Translations under genes and position numbers: made by a program
The notes under the pieces: model-generated
The model's input: the letters and a program-made list of their open reading frames with translations, nothing else
The model's database searches: none
Told to the model about the DNA's origin: nothing
Source: a bacterium
GTDB lineage: Bacteria > Myxococcota_A > Bradymonadia > REDH01
Assembly: GCA_030427825.1 (NCBI GenBank)
Contig: JAUICO010000013.1
Location: 1 to 59,094 of the forward strand
Direction: 5' to 3'
Length of the DNA: 59,094 nucleotides
Part shown: positions 9,803-17,950 of the stretch, one piece after another
Position numbering within the stretch: position 1 is the stretch's first letter
Layout: each line of letters opens with the position of its first letter

Positions 9803-10693
9803 GTGGGCGTATTCGACGATTGGAAAGCGAAGACTCGTGACGCGGTGGATATAGCGAAGCACGCGCGCAACCCGGCAGAGGTCGTGAAGGCGTTGATCCC
9901 TGCGATGGCGAAGATCCGTATTCTCAATGAAGGCGATGGGCTGCGGCAGTCGGCGCCCGCATTGATCGCTTCGATGCGCAGCTCGCGTAATGCTCTGAAG
10001 GGCCACATCATCGACGGCGCCGTCGACTATCGGGCGCTGCGCGAATCGAGGGAGTTTGCCGAGCTCGAAGCGGCGGCGCCGGCGCTACAGCACCTGCGCC
10101 CTGAAGACCTGCCGACGGACGCCGATCGAAATGCCTTCTTCATCAATCTGTACAACGTGCTGGCGATACACGGAGTCATCGCGTTGGGAATCGAATCCTC
10201 GGTGATGGAGGTGCCGTCCTTCTTCAACGTTGTACGCTACAACGTCGGCGACGAGGCGCTCTCGCTCGACCAGATCGAGAATGGAATCCTGCGTCGCAAT
10301 GCGCCGCATCCGGCGACGGCAAAGAAGACGCTGGCGGACGACGCGCAGGCGCACGCCTTTGCCCCCGGACGGGTGGATCCGCGCATTCACTGTGCGCTGG
10401 TGTGTGTTGCAAACAGCTGTCCGCCGGTAGGAATCTACGATGCCGAGCAACTCGACACGCAGCTGGACATGGCGAGTGCGAACTTCGTGAACAACGAGGT
10501 TCGGGTCGATGAGGCGGTCCACCTGCCGATGATTTTCCGCTACTACCCGCAGGACTGGGGCGGACGCGCCGGGATCGAGGAGTTCGTTCTGCGCTACGCT
10601 GACGACGAGCTGGCAGCCGCGCTCAAGGGGGCGTTTTCGCGGAGCGCGGCGTTTGAATACAACCGCTATGACTGGTCGCTCAACGTCGTCTGA
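9803..10693 (+). CDS. DUF547 domain protein
   Basis: The 296-residue product carries a DUF547 domain: NLYNVLAIHGV, FFNVVRYNVGD, DPRIHCALVCVANSCPPV and the C-terminal FRYYPQDWGG block. The conserved His/Cys residues (IHCALVC, NSCPP) suggest a papain- or transglutaminase-like fold, but the family has no established activity. I chose the GTG at 9803 because CGGAGCACCC sits at the right distance. An ATG 81 bases upstream is in frame but has no ribosome-binding site and adds a low-quality N-terminus. There is no signal peptide. A DoxX gene follows after 17 bases and is probably co-transcribed. Confidence 0.85.
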   Translation: MGVFDDWKAKTRDAVDIAKHARNPAEVVKALIPAMAKIRILNEGDGLRQSAPALIASMRSSRNALKGHIIDGAVDYRALRESREFAELEAAAPALQHLRPEDLPTDADRNAFFINLYNVLAIHGVIALGIESSVMEVPSFFNVVRYNVGDEALSLDQIENGILRRNAPHPATAKKTLADDAQAHAFAPGRVDPRIHCALVCVANSCPPVGIYDAEQLDTQLDMASANFVNNEVRVDEAVHLPMIFRYYPQDWGGRAGIEEFVLRYADDELAAALKGAFSRSAAFEYNRYDWSLNVV

Positions 10694-10710
10694 ACCCGGG
10701 AGTGCTGACA

Positions 10711-11118
10711 ATGAGCAACCTGAAGCGAGCCCTGCTCTACCTGCTCGCAGTGTCGATGATCGCGATCGGAGTTGCGCACTTCGTAGCGCCGGAGCCCTTC
10801 GAGCGCATCGTCCCTCCATTTCTGGGCGACGCAAAGCTGCTTGTGCTTGTCAGCGGTTTTTTTGAGGTTGCGGGCGGCGTCGGACTGCTGATTCCGCGAA
10901 CGCGGCGCGCTGCAGCCTGGGGACTGATCGCGCTCTTCGTCGCCGTCTTCCCGGCGAACGTCTACATGGCTGTGGAGGGGATCCAGCTGAATCCTGACAA
11001 GCCGATGCCCGAGTGGGGTGCGTGGTTGCGCCTGCCCTTCCAGTTCCTGTTCATCGCCTGGGCCGCATGGTTCGCTGGAAGGCCGACGCATGCCGAAGAT
11101 GCGAGGTCGGGCGATTGA
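10711..11118 (+). CDS. DoxX-family membrane protein
   Basis: The 135-residue product has four predicted transmembrane helices with the pattern of DoxX/DoxD-like proteins: a first helix ending IAIGVAHFVAPEPF, then SGFFEVAGGVGLLIP, AAAWGLIALFVAVFPANVYM and a last helix near FQFLFIAWAAW. DoxX-like proteins are linked to redox and respiratory functions, but the biochemical role of this subfamily is not defined. The ATG at 10711 is favoured over a GTG nine bases upstream because GGGAG lies nine bases before it. It follows the DUF547 gene closely and is convergent with the SCO gene (24-base gap). Confidence 0.85.
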   Translation: MSNLKRALLYLLAVSMIAIGVAHFVAPEPFERIVPPFLGDAKLLVLVSGFFEVAGGVGLLIPRTRRAAAWGLIALFVAVFPANVYMAVEGIQLNPDKPMPEWGAWLRLPFQFLFIAWAAWFAGRPTHAEDARSGD

Positions 11119-11142
11119 GTTTGTCGGCGTCGGTGCCCCGGG

Positions 11143-11922
11143 TCAGGGCGCGCCTACCATCGCCTCGATTCGCGCCGCCATGGCATCGATCGGCTGCCCG
11201 AGCCCTTCGACGCTAAGCGCGACGACACCGCTCTCGTCGAGCAGGGTTATCATGTTCGTGTGGCTGAACTGGCCATCAGACTGTGCGCGATACTGAACTC
11301 CGAGGACGGCGGCGATCTCGCGGATCTGTGCCGACTCGCCGTGCAGGAAGGTCCATCGCGTCTGATCGACTTCATAGCCTGTCGCGAGGCGAGCCATGGC
11401 TTCGGGCGTGTCACGCTCGGGGTCGATGGTAACAAGGACAAACTGTGTTCGTGCACGCGCGTCGTCGCTCAGAGCAGCTTCAAGTCGTCGCAGATCGCTG
11501 ATCAGCATCGGACATGCGTGCTGACAGCTGCCGAAGAACATCAGCGCGACGACGGGCTCTCCGCGAAAGGACGAGAGCTGTACGGACTCGCCGGCCTGGC
11601 TGGTCCAGGGTTCCTCAAGTCGGTAGAGGCTCATCCCGGGCAGCGGCTCGGCGGCGGCCATCTCCTCGTGGCCCTCGTGGCCCTCGTGGCCTGCATGCCC
11701 CTCATGGCCCTCGTGGGCGGCCTGTTCTTCGTGGGCGGCGTGGTCCTCGTGAACCGGCTGCGTCGCCGGGGGTTCCTCCGGCGTAGAAGTCGCGTTTGCT
11801 TCATCGGCACTGCCTTTGTCGCTGCTACACGCAGCACACAGAAGAAGGATCGCCAGGGTGCACATCGACGCACGGCGGCGCGTTACTGTGGTCTGGTACG
11901 TGGTTCTCGCGTGGTTGGTCAT
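11143..11922 (-). CDS. SCO1/SenC copper chaperone lipoprotein with His-rich arm
   Basis: The 259-residue product has a lipoprotein signal (LLLCAAC, Cys32). A linker at residues 55-88 contains nine His within 28 residues in HEGH-type repeats. The thioredoxin-like SCO domain follows, with the copper-binding CxxxC (Cys133 and Cys137, in GSCQHACP) and the distal His221 (FSHTN). SCO proteins deliver copper to cupredoxin-type centres such as CuA of cytochrome oxidase, and homologues occur with NirK. The start ATG overlaps the stop of the nirV-like gene (ATGA), so translation is probably coupled. Together with the nirK context this points to maturation of the nitrite reductase copper sites or to periplasmic copper handling. 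The His arm is an extra, probably metal-buffering, element. Confidence 0.9.
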   Translation of the reverse strand: MTNHARTTYQTTVTRRRASMCTLAILLLCAACSSDKGSADEANATSTPEEPPATQPVHEDHAAHEEQAAHEGHEGHAGHEGHEGHEEMAAAEPLPGMSLYRLEEPWTSQAGESVQLSSFRGEPVVALMFFGSCQHACPMLISDLRRLEAALSDDARARTQFVLVTIDPERDTPEAMARLATGYEVDQTRWTFLHGESAQIREIAAVLGVQYRAQSDGQFSHTNMITLLDESGVVALSVEGLGQPIDAMAARIEAMVGAP

Positions 11923-12719
11923 TGGGGTTGCTCCGAAATGTCAGCAGCGCAGCGGAATCCGAGATTGTGCACCGCATATGATGGTTGAAGGCTTGAACGA
12001 AAGGCGAAGCGCATGAAGGTCGCGTATTCGCGGGTATCCTCTGCGGTGAGCGCAGCGCCACCGCAGAATCGATTGTTCTGTGCGTCGTTTGACTGTCTGT
12101 TGTCCGAGCTGACGAGCGAGGAGTTGAAGTCCTCGACCCACTCCCAAATCAGCCCGTGGAGGTCATGCAGGCCCCACACGTTCCCCGTGGACTCGCCGAC
12201 ATCCGCAGGCTCGTTTCGCGGACGCGAGTAGAACGCGAGAATGCGTCGCAGGAAGTCGGGATCATCGGTTGCATCGACGCGAGACTCGTCGGCACGGGCC
12301 ACAAGCTCCCACTCTGCCTCCGTTGGCAGGCGGCCGCCGGCCCACGCACAGTAGGCGCGGGCCGCAAACCAGGAGACGTTTGTCACCGGCGCGGCGTCGC
12401 GCACCGGTGACCCTTCAGCTTCGGACCAGTGTTTGAGGTAGTCTTCGTCGGCAAAAAGCGGTGCGACCGCCTCTTTCGCCCACCGGGGGTTCGCGGTCAC
12501 AAAGGCGCGATACTGCGCGTTGGTGACGGGCATCACATCAAGCAGAAAGGGCGTGACAACGGTGACCTGCCCTTCTTCGCTCGGGTAAAACGGAGGATAG
12601 CTGCCGCCGGAGATCTCCACCCGGTTCGGCGCAACGCTCTGAGCGTGCACACCAAAAGAGACGAAGAGCGCAGCGACCGCGCAGGCGAAGAGAACAGTGG
12701 CTCGAGAAACGAGGCTCAT
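11919..12719 (-). CDS. nirV: NirV-like exported protein (FGE/SUMF1 fold, no catalytic Cys)
   Basis: The 266-residue product has a signal peptide (ending GVHA|QS) and then a formylglycine-generating-enzyme-type domain: VEISGGSYPPFYPSEE, VMPVTNAQYRAFV, PVTNVSWFAARAYCAWAGGRLPTEAEWE, NVWGLHDLHGLIWEWVED and HNLGFRCAAD. It lies between nirK and sco, the position of NirV in denitrifiers. Where active FGEs carry the two catalytic Cys before NLGFRC, this protein reads MRFAFRSSLQPSYAVH, so both are absent by eye. It is therefore unlikely to make formylglycine. The ATG at 12719 was chosen over one 45 bases upstream because of CAAGGGTAATTGG before it and because it begins the signal peptide. Role in NirK maturation is inferred from context. 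Confidence 0.85.
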   Translation of the reverse strand: MSLVSRATVLFACAVAALFVSFGVHAQSVAPNRVEISGGSYPPFYPSEEGQVTVVTPFLLDVMPVTNAQYRAFVTANPRWAKEAVAPLFADEDYLKHWSEAEGSPVRDAAPVTNVSWFAARAYCAWAGGRLPTEAEWELVARADESRVDATDDPDFLRRILAFYSRPRNEPADVGESTGNVWGLHDLHGLIWEWVEDFNSSLVSSDNRQSNDAQNNRFCGGAALTAEDTREYATFMRFAFRSSLQPSYAVHNLGFRCAADISEQPQ

Positions 12720-12778
12720 CCAATTACCCTTGTTGCGCGGCCGAAGCGCTCCGAATCGACTCATACGATGGGGCCGTA

Positions 12779-14383
12779 TCAGGGGTGACCGACAGCGGCA
12801 GGCCGACGGATGCTCGCGCGTACGGCGGCTACTTCGGCGTCCGTGACGGCGTCACCCTCATTGCCGAAGTTGCTGCGCACGTAGGTGAGCACGTCCGAGA
12901 TCTCGTGGTCTGTCAGGTTGGCGAGAGGCGGCATGACGCCATTGAACGCAACGCCGTTGACTTCGATCGGACCGGTGAGCCCTTCGATGACCAGGCGAAT
13001 CGAGCGCTCCTTGTCGGCCATCAGGAAGTCGGACTCGACCAGGGGCGGGAAGACTCCCGCCAGCCCGGCGCCGTCACGCTGGTGACATGTTGAGCAGGTA
13101 CCGAGGTATACGGATTGACCTCGACGCTGCGCGGCTTCGAGGCTGTCACCAAGCTCGTCGGCAGCTTCACGGAGCTCAACACCTTCCGGGCTGCGCTCTG
13201 ACAGGTACACCTCGTCGACTTCCTGTCCTGAGTAGGTGACGAGGTCCGGCTCACCGGCGACCTGAAGGAGGCCGAGTGCACCCTTGTTGAAAGCGCGGAA
13301 GATCGCGTGGTCGACAAGAATGAAGGTGCCTGGGACTTCGAGCTCAAACTCGACGATGGATGCGCCACCGGCCGGTATGATTGTCGTCTGAACGTCATGA
13401 GTCACGCGCGTTCCGCCTTCTGCGTACACATTGTCGAAGATCTCGCCGATGACGTGGAAGGAGCTGATGAGGTTCGGTCCGCCGTTGCCGACGAAGAGGC
13501 GTACGGTCTCGCCGACGTTTGCTGTCAGTGCGCCGTCGCCGGCCAGAGAGCCGTCGCGGCCGTTGAAGACGACGTAGGCTGCGTCTTCGTCAATGGCTCG
13601 TTCCATGTCGAAGGGCTGAAGACCCGGGTTACGGAAGTCACCTTCGGTGTAGAACTCGGACTGCACGACGTAGTACTCGCGGTCGACGGGGGCAAAGCCC
13701 TCTTCGGGTTCCACGACGATCAAGCCGTACATGCCGTTCGCGATGTGCATCCCCACAGGCGCGGTGGCGCAATGGTAGATGTAGACACCTTCGTTGAGCG
13801 CGCGGAAAGTGAACTGGGTCTCGTGTCCGGGCGCGGTGAAGGTGCTTGTCGCACCACCACCCGGGCCGGTCACCGCGTGAAGGTCAATGTTGTGCGGCAT
13901 TGCGTTGTCAGGGTGGTTCTTCAGATGGAACTCGACAACGTCGCCGCGACGGACGCGAATCATCGGACCGGGGACGGTGCCGCCAAAGGTCCAGAATGTG
14001 TACTGGACACCATCGGCGAGCTCACCGACCTGCTCAATCACTTCCAGGTCGACGACGACCTTCGCCGGCCCGTCGCGGTCGATCGGCGGCGGCAGCATCG
14101 GCGGCGGAACCAGTTGCGCGTTGACCTCCGGGAGCTCACTCGGGTTCACCGGAGTGAGTTCGGGGCGTCGCGGGGCGTCGGCAGCGCTGTGAGAGCCCGC
14201 GGCGGCGGCTTCGCCGCCCTCGGCCTCTTCGGCTACCGGCGTACATGCGGCGGACAACGCCAGCAGGGACACGCATGCCGTCGAGACTGCGACCGGAAGT
14301 AACCAACGCTTCATCGCGCCCGTCGCTTCTGTCTGGCCCGAGGCCGCACACGTAGGAATTCGTTTCATCGGCAGATTGAACAT
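12779..14383 (-). CDS. nirK: Copper nitrite reductase NirK with C-terminal cytochrome c domain
   Basis: The 534-residue product reduces nitrite to NO in the periplasm. Type 1 copper ligands are His164, Cys205, His213 and Met218. Type 2 ligands are His169, His204 and His359. The catalytic pair is Asp167 (in HNIDLH) and His310 (in FHVIGE). After the two cupredoxin domains there is a cytochrome c domain with CSTCH (Cys430, Cys433, His434) and a probable Met484 ligand (GVMPP). This is the layout of haem-tethered three-domain NirK enzymes, in which the haem feeds electrons to the type 1 copper. A lipoprotein signal (LSAAC) anchors it. I chose ATG 14383 because of ACGGAGACTGGT. ATG 14314 (511 residues) puts the signal peptide closer to the start and remains possible. 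nirV and sco follow. Confidence 0.92.
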   Translation of the reverse strand: MFNLPMKRIPTCAASGQTEATGAMKRWLLPVAVSTACVSLLALSAACTPVAEEAEGGEAAAAGSHSAADAPRRPELTPVNPSELPEVNAQLVPPPMLPPPIDRDGPAKVVVDLEVIEQVGELADGVQYTFWTFGGTVPGPMIRVRRGDVVEFHLKNHPDNAMPHNIDLHAVTGPGGGATSTFTAPGHETQFTFRALNEGVYIYHCATAPVGMHIANGMYGLIVVEPEEGFAPVDREYYVVQSEFYTEGDFRNPGLQPFDMERAIDEDAAYVVFNGRDGSLAGDGALTANVGETVRLFVGNGGPNLISSFHVIGEIFDNVYAEGGTRVTHDVQTTIIPAGGASIVEFELEVPGTFILVDHAIFRAFNKGALGLLQVAGEPDLVTYSGQEVDEVYLSERSPEGVELREAADELGDSLEAAQRRGQSVYLGTCSTCHQRDGAGLAGVFPPLVESDFLMADKERSIRLVIEGLTGPIEVNGVAFNGVMPPLANLTDHEISDVLTYVRSNFGNEGDAVTDAEVAAVRASIRRPAAVGHP

Positions 14384-14433
14384 ACCAGTCTCCGTAAGAT
14401 TCCAAGACCGTCGAAATGAGGGACTCAGGAGCG

Positions 14434-14477
14434 ACGCTGTAGCAAGCAAACGTTGACTGATCGATAAACTTATCGAT
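14434..14477 (-). promoter_or_regulatory. nirK upstream region with perfect 8-2-8 dyad (14460-14477)
   Basis: ATCGATAA-AC-TTATCGAT at 14460-14477 is a perfect inverted repeat with a 2-base spacer, 77-94 bases upstream of the chosen nirK start. If a regulator bound it at about -41.5, as FNR/CRP activators do, the -10 would fall near 14436-14441 (minus strand TACAGC) and the leader would be about 45 bases. The spacing does not match the FNR/DNR site TTGAT-N4-ATCAA, so the regulator is unknown. The operator call rests on dyad symmetry and position only. Confidence 0.5.
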
Positions 14478-14493
14478 GAAGCGGGAATAAACT

Positions 14494-14505
14494 GGGGCTG
14501 ACCCC
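14494..14505. repeat. Small GGGG-CTGA-CCCC hairpin, possibly a lone REP-like element
   Basis: GGGGCTGACCCC forms a four-pair stem with a CTGA tetraloop in the intergenic region between czcA and nirK. It resembles the short GGGGTC(A/T)GACCCC hairpins found with REP-associated transposases in many proteobacteria. There is one copy here and no transposase, so the origin is only suspected. Confidence 0.3.
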
Positions 14506-14704
14506 TTGACATGGTTGCCGAGAATGCGCGGAGCCCGATGACCACGACGCAGTGGCACGGAGCCATCGAACGCGCAACATGCGCCTTAACCCCTCGGAAA
14601 TATAGCATTTCGATGATGCCCGAGGCCGAGGTGCGATCGCGTCCCCGGCCCATCAACACCCGAGAACAGTCCGACGTGCGGCGCCCGGCGCAAGCCCACA
14701 GTCG

Positions 14705-14758
14705 GATCCATTTTTAACGGAAGTTTCAACGGACATGTGTATCCGCTGAAAAAGGATC
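14705..14758. repeat. Imperfect long inverted repeat downstream of czcA
   Basis: Outer arms GATCC (14705-14709) and GGATC (14754-14758) are followed inward by TTTTT (14711-14715) and AAAAA (14749-14753) and by CGGA/TCCG pairs. A competing inner stem pairs TTTCAACGGA (14724-14733) with TCCGCTGAAA (14742-14751) with one mismatch. It lies 41 bases beyond the czcA stop, where a terminator or transcript-stabilising structure might sit. No U-tract follows the stem on the minus strand, so a classical intrinsic terminator is not shown. Confidence 0.35.
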
Positions 14759-14798
14759 GCGCACTGCAGGCGCGACGCCTCGCGTTCTGCGAGCGGCT

Positions 14799-17700
14799 TC
14801 AAGGCGCGGCGGCGTCCACCGGTTCCGTTGTGCGCCCCATCGATCCAAAGCGAAGCATCATGGCCGGCACCACGAACATGTTCAGCACGGTCGATGAGCC
14901 CAGGCCATAGAGGATGACGATCGCCATAGGCGCCTGAATCTCAGAGCCGGGCTCGCCGAGCGCCAAAGCGAGCGGTAGCAGACCCAACCCCGAGGCGAGG
15001 GCCGTCATCAGAATGGGCGCCAGGCGTTCAGACGCACCCTGGACGACGGCGCGCACCGGGTCACGGATTCCCTCTTCGTCTCTGAGGTAGCGGATGTGCG
15101 TCACCATCATGATGCCGTTTCGGGTCGCGATCCCAAAGAGCGTGATGAATCCGATAATCGACGCGATCGAGATCACCCCGCCCGACGCATACACGCCGAC
15201 GACGCCGCCGATCAGCGCCAGGGGAAGGTTCACCATCACCAGCAGCGCATCGCGAACCGAGCTGAGCGCGACGAAGAGCAGCAGGAAGATGCCGATCACC
15301 ACAAGGATTCCCAACATGAACAGAGTCCGTGACGCCGACTCCGCGGACTCAAACTGGCCGCCATATTCAATGTAGTATCCCTGCGGCAGCGCGACCTCTT
15401 CGCCCACCCGCGATTTGATCGCGGCAACCACGCTCCCCAGGTCTTCGCCATCACCGACGTTGCACATCACAACGATCTTACGGTCTCCGTCTTCGCGCCC
15501 GATCTGGTTCGGCCCGAAATCCCTGCGAATCTCTGCGACCGCCTCGAGTGGCACCCAGACGCCATCGGGCGTACCTATGAGCGTCTGCCGAATCGTAGTC
15601 AGGTCATCCCGTGCATCGTCCGGATAGCGCACCACGAGATCCAGCGCGTAGTTGTCGCGCAGAACGCGAGACACGCGGTGACCATAGAAGGCGGTCTCAA
15701 TGGTCCGTGCCACGTCAGCGACCTGCAGGCCATACATCGCCAGCGCCGCCCGATCGAAACGGACGTTGAGCATCGGCATGTTCGCCTGCTCTTCGATGGC
15801 GAGGTCGACGACGCCCGCAATATCCGCCATCACAGACTCTACGCGCTCCGCTGTACGCCGCAGCTCGCCCAGATCAGAGCCGAAGATCTTGACTGCGATG
15901 TTGGCGCGGGTGCCGGATATCATATGGTCGATACGGTGAGATATCGGTTGGCCGATGACAATGTTGGCGCCGGCGAGCGACGCGAAATCCTCCCGCAGCG
16001 CAGCCAACATGTCGGCCTCACTGCGCTCGTGCATCTCAAGGCGCACTTCAATCTCCGATGAGTTGATACTCTGGGCGTGCTCATCGAGTTCTGCGCGGCC
16101 GGTGCGTCGAGATGTGTCCGCCACTTCGGGATGCCTGAGCAGCATGCGCTCTACCCGCCGTCCCAACTGCTGGGACTCCTCCAGTGAGGTCCCGGGCGCG
16201 GTGACAACCGAGATTGTAAGCGCACCTTCGTTGAATTCGGGCAGGAATGTCCGACCCGCCTGCACTGCGGCAAACAGCGCGACGCCGACGCCCACAAGCG
16301 ACACCAGCACAAGCGCGGGCCATACCGGAAGCGCGCGGCGTAGCAGGGGCTCATATGCCCTGCGCAGGACTCGTACGACGAGGGGTTCTTCCGGGCTCCG
16401 TACGGCGCGGCTGGACGGCAGCAGGAGGGAGCAGAGCACCGGCGTGATGGTCAGCGCGACAACCAGCGACGCGCCCAACGAGACCACGTAGGCTGCGCCG
16501 AGGGGAAAGAGCATGCGGCCTTCAATCCCGTGCAGAAAGAAGATCGGCAGAAAGACGAGGACAATGATCAACGTGGCAAAGACGATGGAGCTGCGGATCT
16601 CTTTGCTTGCTCGAAAGACGACCTCGACGGTGGACGTGCCGGCGCCCGTTTCGTTACGCTCGCGCAGTCGCCGGACAACGTTCTCGACGTCGATAATCGC
16701 GTCATCCACCAGGGCGCCGACCGCGATCGCCATCCCTCCCAGAGTCATCGTATTCAAGGATGCTCCCAGCAGGTCGAGGACGATCGCAGCGACGATCAGT
16801 GAGAGGGGAATCGCCAGCGCGGTGATGATGGTGGCGCGCCCGCTGAGCAGAAAGATTCCGATGATCAGGACGACGAGGAGAGACCCGTCGCGCAGTGCGT
16901 GGCTCACGTTGTCGATGGAAGTCTCAATGAAGTCGGCCTGCCTGAGCAGCCGGCGATGCAGTACGACGTCAGCTGGGAGCCCGCTCTCGATCGTGTCGAG
17001 CACATCGTTCAGCTCTCGGGTCAGCTCCAAGGTATTGACGCCGGGTTGTTTGCGGATCCCAAGGATAACCCCCGGGGCGCCGTTTATGCCGCCGCCACCG
17101 CGCTGCAGTGCACGCCCAATCACTACCTCCGCCACGTCGCTGACAAGGACGGGCACGCCGTCGTGTCGGCCTACGACAGCGGCTTCGATGTCCCCGATGT
17201 TATCGACGCGGCCGAGCCCGTAGATGAGGTATTCCTGGCCGCCCTGTTCGTAGAATCCGGCGGAGCTGTTCTCGTTGGCAGCTGCAACGGCATCTACAAC
17301 CTGATCGAGCGATACACCGCGCGCGACGAGCTCCTGCGCTTTGACGAGCACCTGAAACTGGGCCACTCCGCCACCGATCGGGACAACCTGCGACACGCCG
17401 GGGATGGAGAGGAGGCGCCGACGTATGTCCCAATCGGCGAGCGTGCGCAGCTCGATGGGATCCATGGTCGGCGAGGTGAGCCCGATGAAGAGGATATCGC
17501 CCATCATAGAAGAGATGGGCGCGAGGACCGGGGGCTCGACTTCAGGCGGCAACGAAGCCTGCACCAGCCGCAGTTTCTCAGACACGATCTGGCGCGCCTC
17601 GAAAATGTCGGCGCCCCAGTCGAATTCTACCCAGACGATCGAGAAGCCGATGGATGTCGCAGAGCGCACCCGTCGGACACTGGTTGCTCCCTTGAGGGCG

Positions 17701-17912
17701 GACTCAATGGGAAAGGTGACCAGAGTTTCGACCTCCTCGGGCGCCATGCCGTGGGCTTCGGTGATGACGCTCACCGTTGGCGCAGTCAGGTCGGGAAAGA
17801 CGTCGAGTGGCATCTGCCGGATGCGCATGATGCCCGTCGCGATCAGCGCGATGGCTCCGGCCAGAACCACGACCCGGTTATGCAGGGACCAGCGGATCAC
17901 TCCGTCAATCAT
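14799..17912 (-). CDS. czcA: Heavy-metal efflux RND transporter (CzcA/CusA family)
   Basis: The 1037-residue product is the inner-membrane proton-driven pump of a tripartite metal exporter. It has the RND plan of 12 helices with two large periplasmic loops. The start MIDGVIRWSLHNRVVVL, the PLDVFPDLTAPTV block and the periplasmic porter domains are typical of heavy-metal RND proteins. In helix 4 the charged motif is LVDDAIIDVEN (Asp403, Asp404, Asp408, Glu410), where CzcA has its proton-relay acids. The motif differs from the classical CzcA form, so the exported metal (Zn/Co/Cd, Cu/Ag or other) is not decided. It is the last gene of czcC-czcB-czcA, 38 bases after czcB. A 415-base non-coding stretch separates it from nirK. 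Confidence 0.92.
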   Translation of the reverse strand: MIDGVIRWSLHNRVVVLAGAIALIATGIMRIRQMPLDVFPDLTAPTVSVITEAHGMAPEEVETLVTFPIESALKGATSVRRVRSATSIGFSIVWVEFDWGADIFEARQIVSEKLRLVQASLPPEVEPPVLAPISSMMGDILFIGLTSPTMDPIELRTLADWDIRRRLLSIPGVSQVVPIGGGVAQFQVLVKAQELVARGVSLDQVVDAVAAANENSSAGFYEQGGQEYLIYGLGRVDNIGDIEAAVVGRHDGVPVLVSDVAEVVIGRALQRGGGGINGAPGVILGIRKQPGVNTLELTRELNDVLDTIESGLPADVVLHRRLLRQADFIETSIDNVSHALRDGSLLVVLIIGIFLLSGRATIITALAIPLSLIVAAIVLDLLGASLNTMTLGGMAIAVGALVDDAIIDVENVVRRLRERNETGAGTSTVEVVFRASKEIRSSIVFATLIIVLVFLPIFFLHGIEGRMLFPLGAAYVVSLGASLVVALTITPVLCSLLLPSSRAVRSPEEPLVVRVLRRAYEPLLRRALPVWPALVLVSLVGVGVALFAAVQAGRTFLPEFNEGALTISVVTAPGTSLEESQQLGRRVERMLLRHPEVADTSRRTGRAELDEHAQSINSSEIEVRLEMHERSEADMLAALREDFASLAGANIVIGQPISHRIDHMISGTRANIAVKIFGSDLGELRRTAERVESVMADIAGVVDLAIEEQANMPMLNVRFDRAALAMYGLQVADVARTIETAFYGHRVSRVLRDNYALDLVVRYPDDARDDLTTIRQTLIGTPDGVWVPLEAVAEIRRDFGPNQIGREDGDRKIVVMCNVGDGEDLGSVVAAIKSRVGEEVALPQGYYIEYGGQFESAESASRTLFMLGILVVIGIFLLLFVALSSVRDALLVMVNLPLALIGGVVGVYASGGVISIASIIGFITLFGIATRNGIMMVTHIRYLRDEEGIRDPVRAVVQGASERLAPILMTALASGLGLLPLALALGEPGSEIQAPMAIVILYGLGSSTVLNMFVVPAMMLRFGSMGRTTEPVDAAAP

Positions 17913-17950
17913 GCGCAGCTCCTCGTGCGCGGGGTAGCACCGGCCTCTCT

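Larger units (their letters stand above)
14384..14798. other. Intergenic region between czcA and nirK
   Basis: These 415 bases follow the czcA stop and precede nirK on the minus strand. They hold the nirK operator dyad (14460-14477), a GGGG/CCCC mini-hairpin (14494-14505) and an imperfect long inverted repeat (14705-14758). I see no coding sequence with a recognisable product; the open frames in this stretch lack ribosome-binding sites and homologous motifs. Confidence 0.55.

Noticed and set aside
11640..11760. Repeat array near 11.7 kb
   Set aside because: It encodes the HEGH-rich arm of the SCO lipoprotein in frame and is not an independent repeat element.
12785..14302. Long plus-strand frames across nirK (such as 13307-14302)
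   Set aside because: They are antisense shadows of nirK and have no ribosome-binding site or recognisable product.
14460..14477. FNR/DNR-type box for nirK
   Set aside because: The half-sites do not fit TTGAT-N4-ATCAA; the dyad is 8-2-8 and is kept as an unassigned operator.
14511..14717. Small open frame in the czcA-nirK intergenic region
   Set aside because: It has no motif, no ribosome-binding site and runs through the inverted-repeat region.
14705..14758. Intrinsic terminator for czcA
   Set aside because: The stem is imperfect and is not followed by a U-tract on the minus strand, so only a repeat is annotated.
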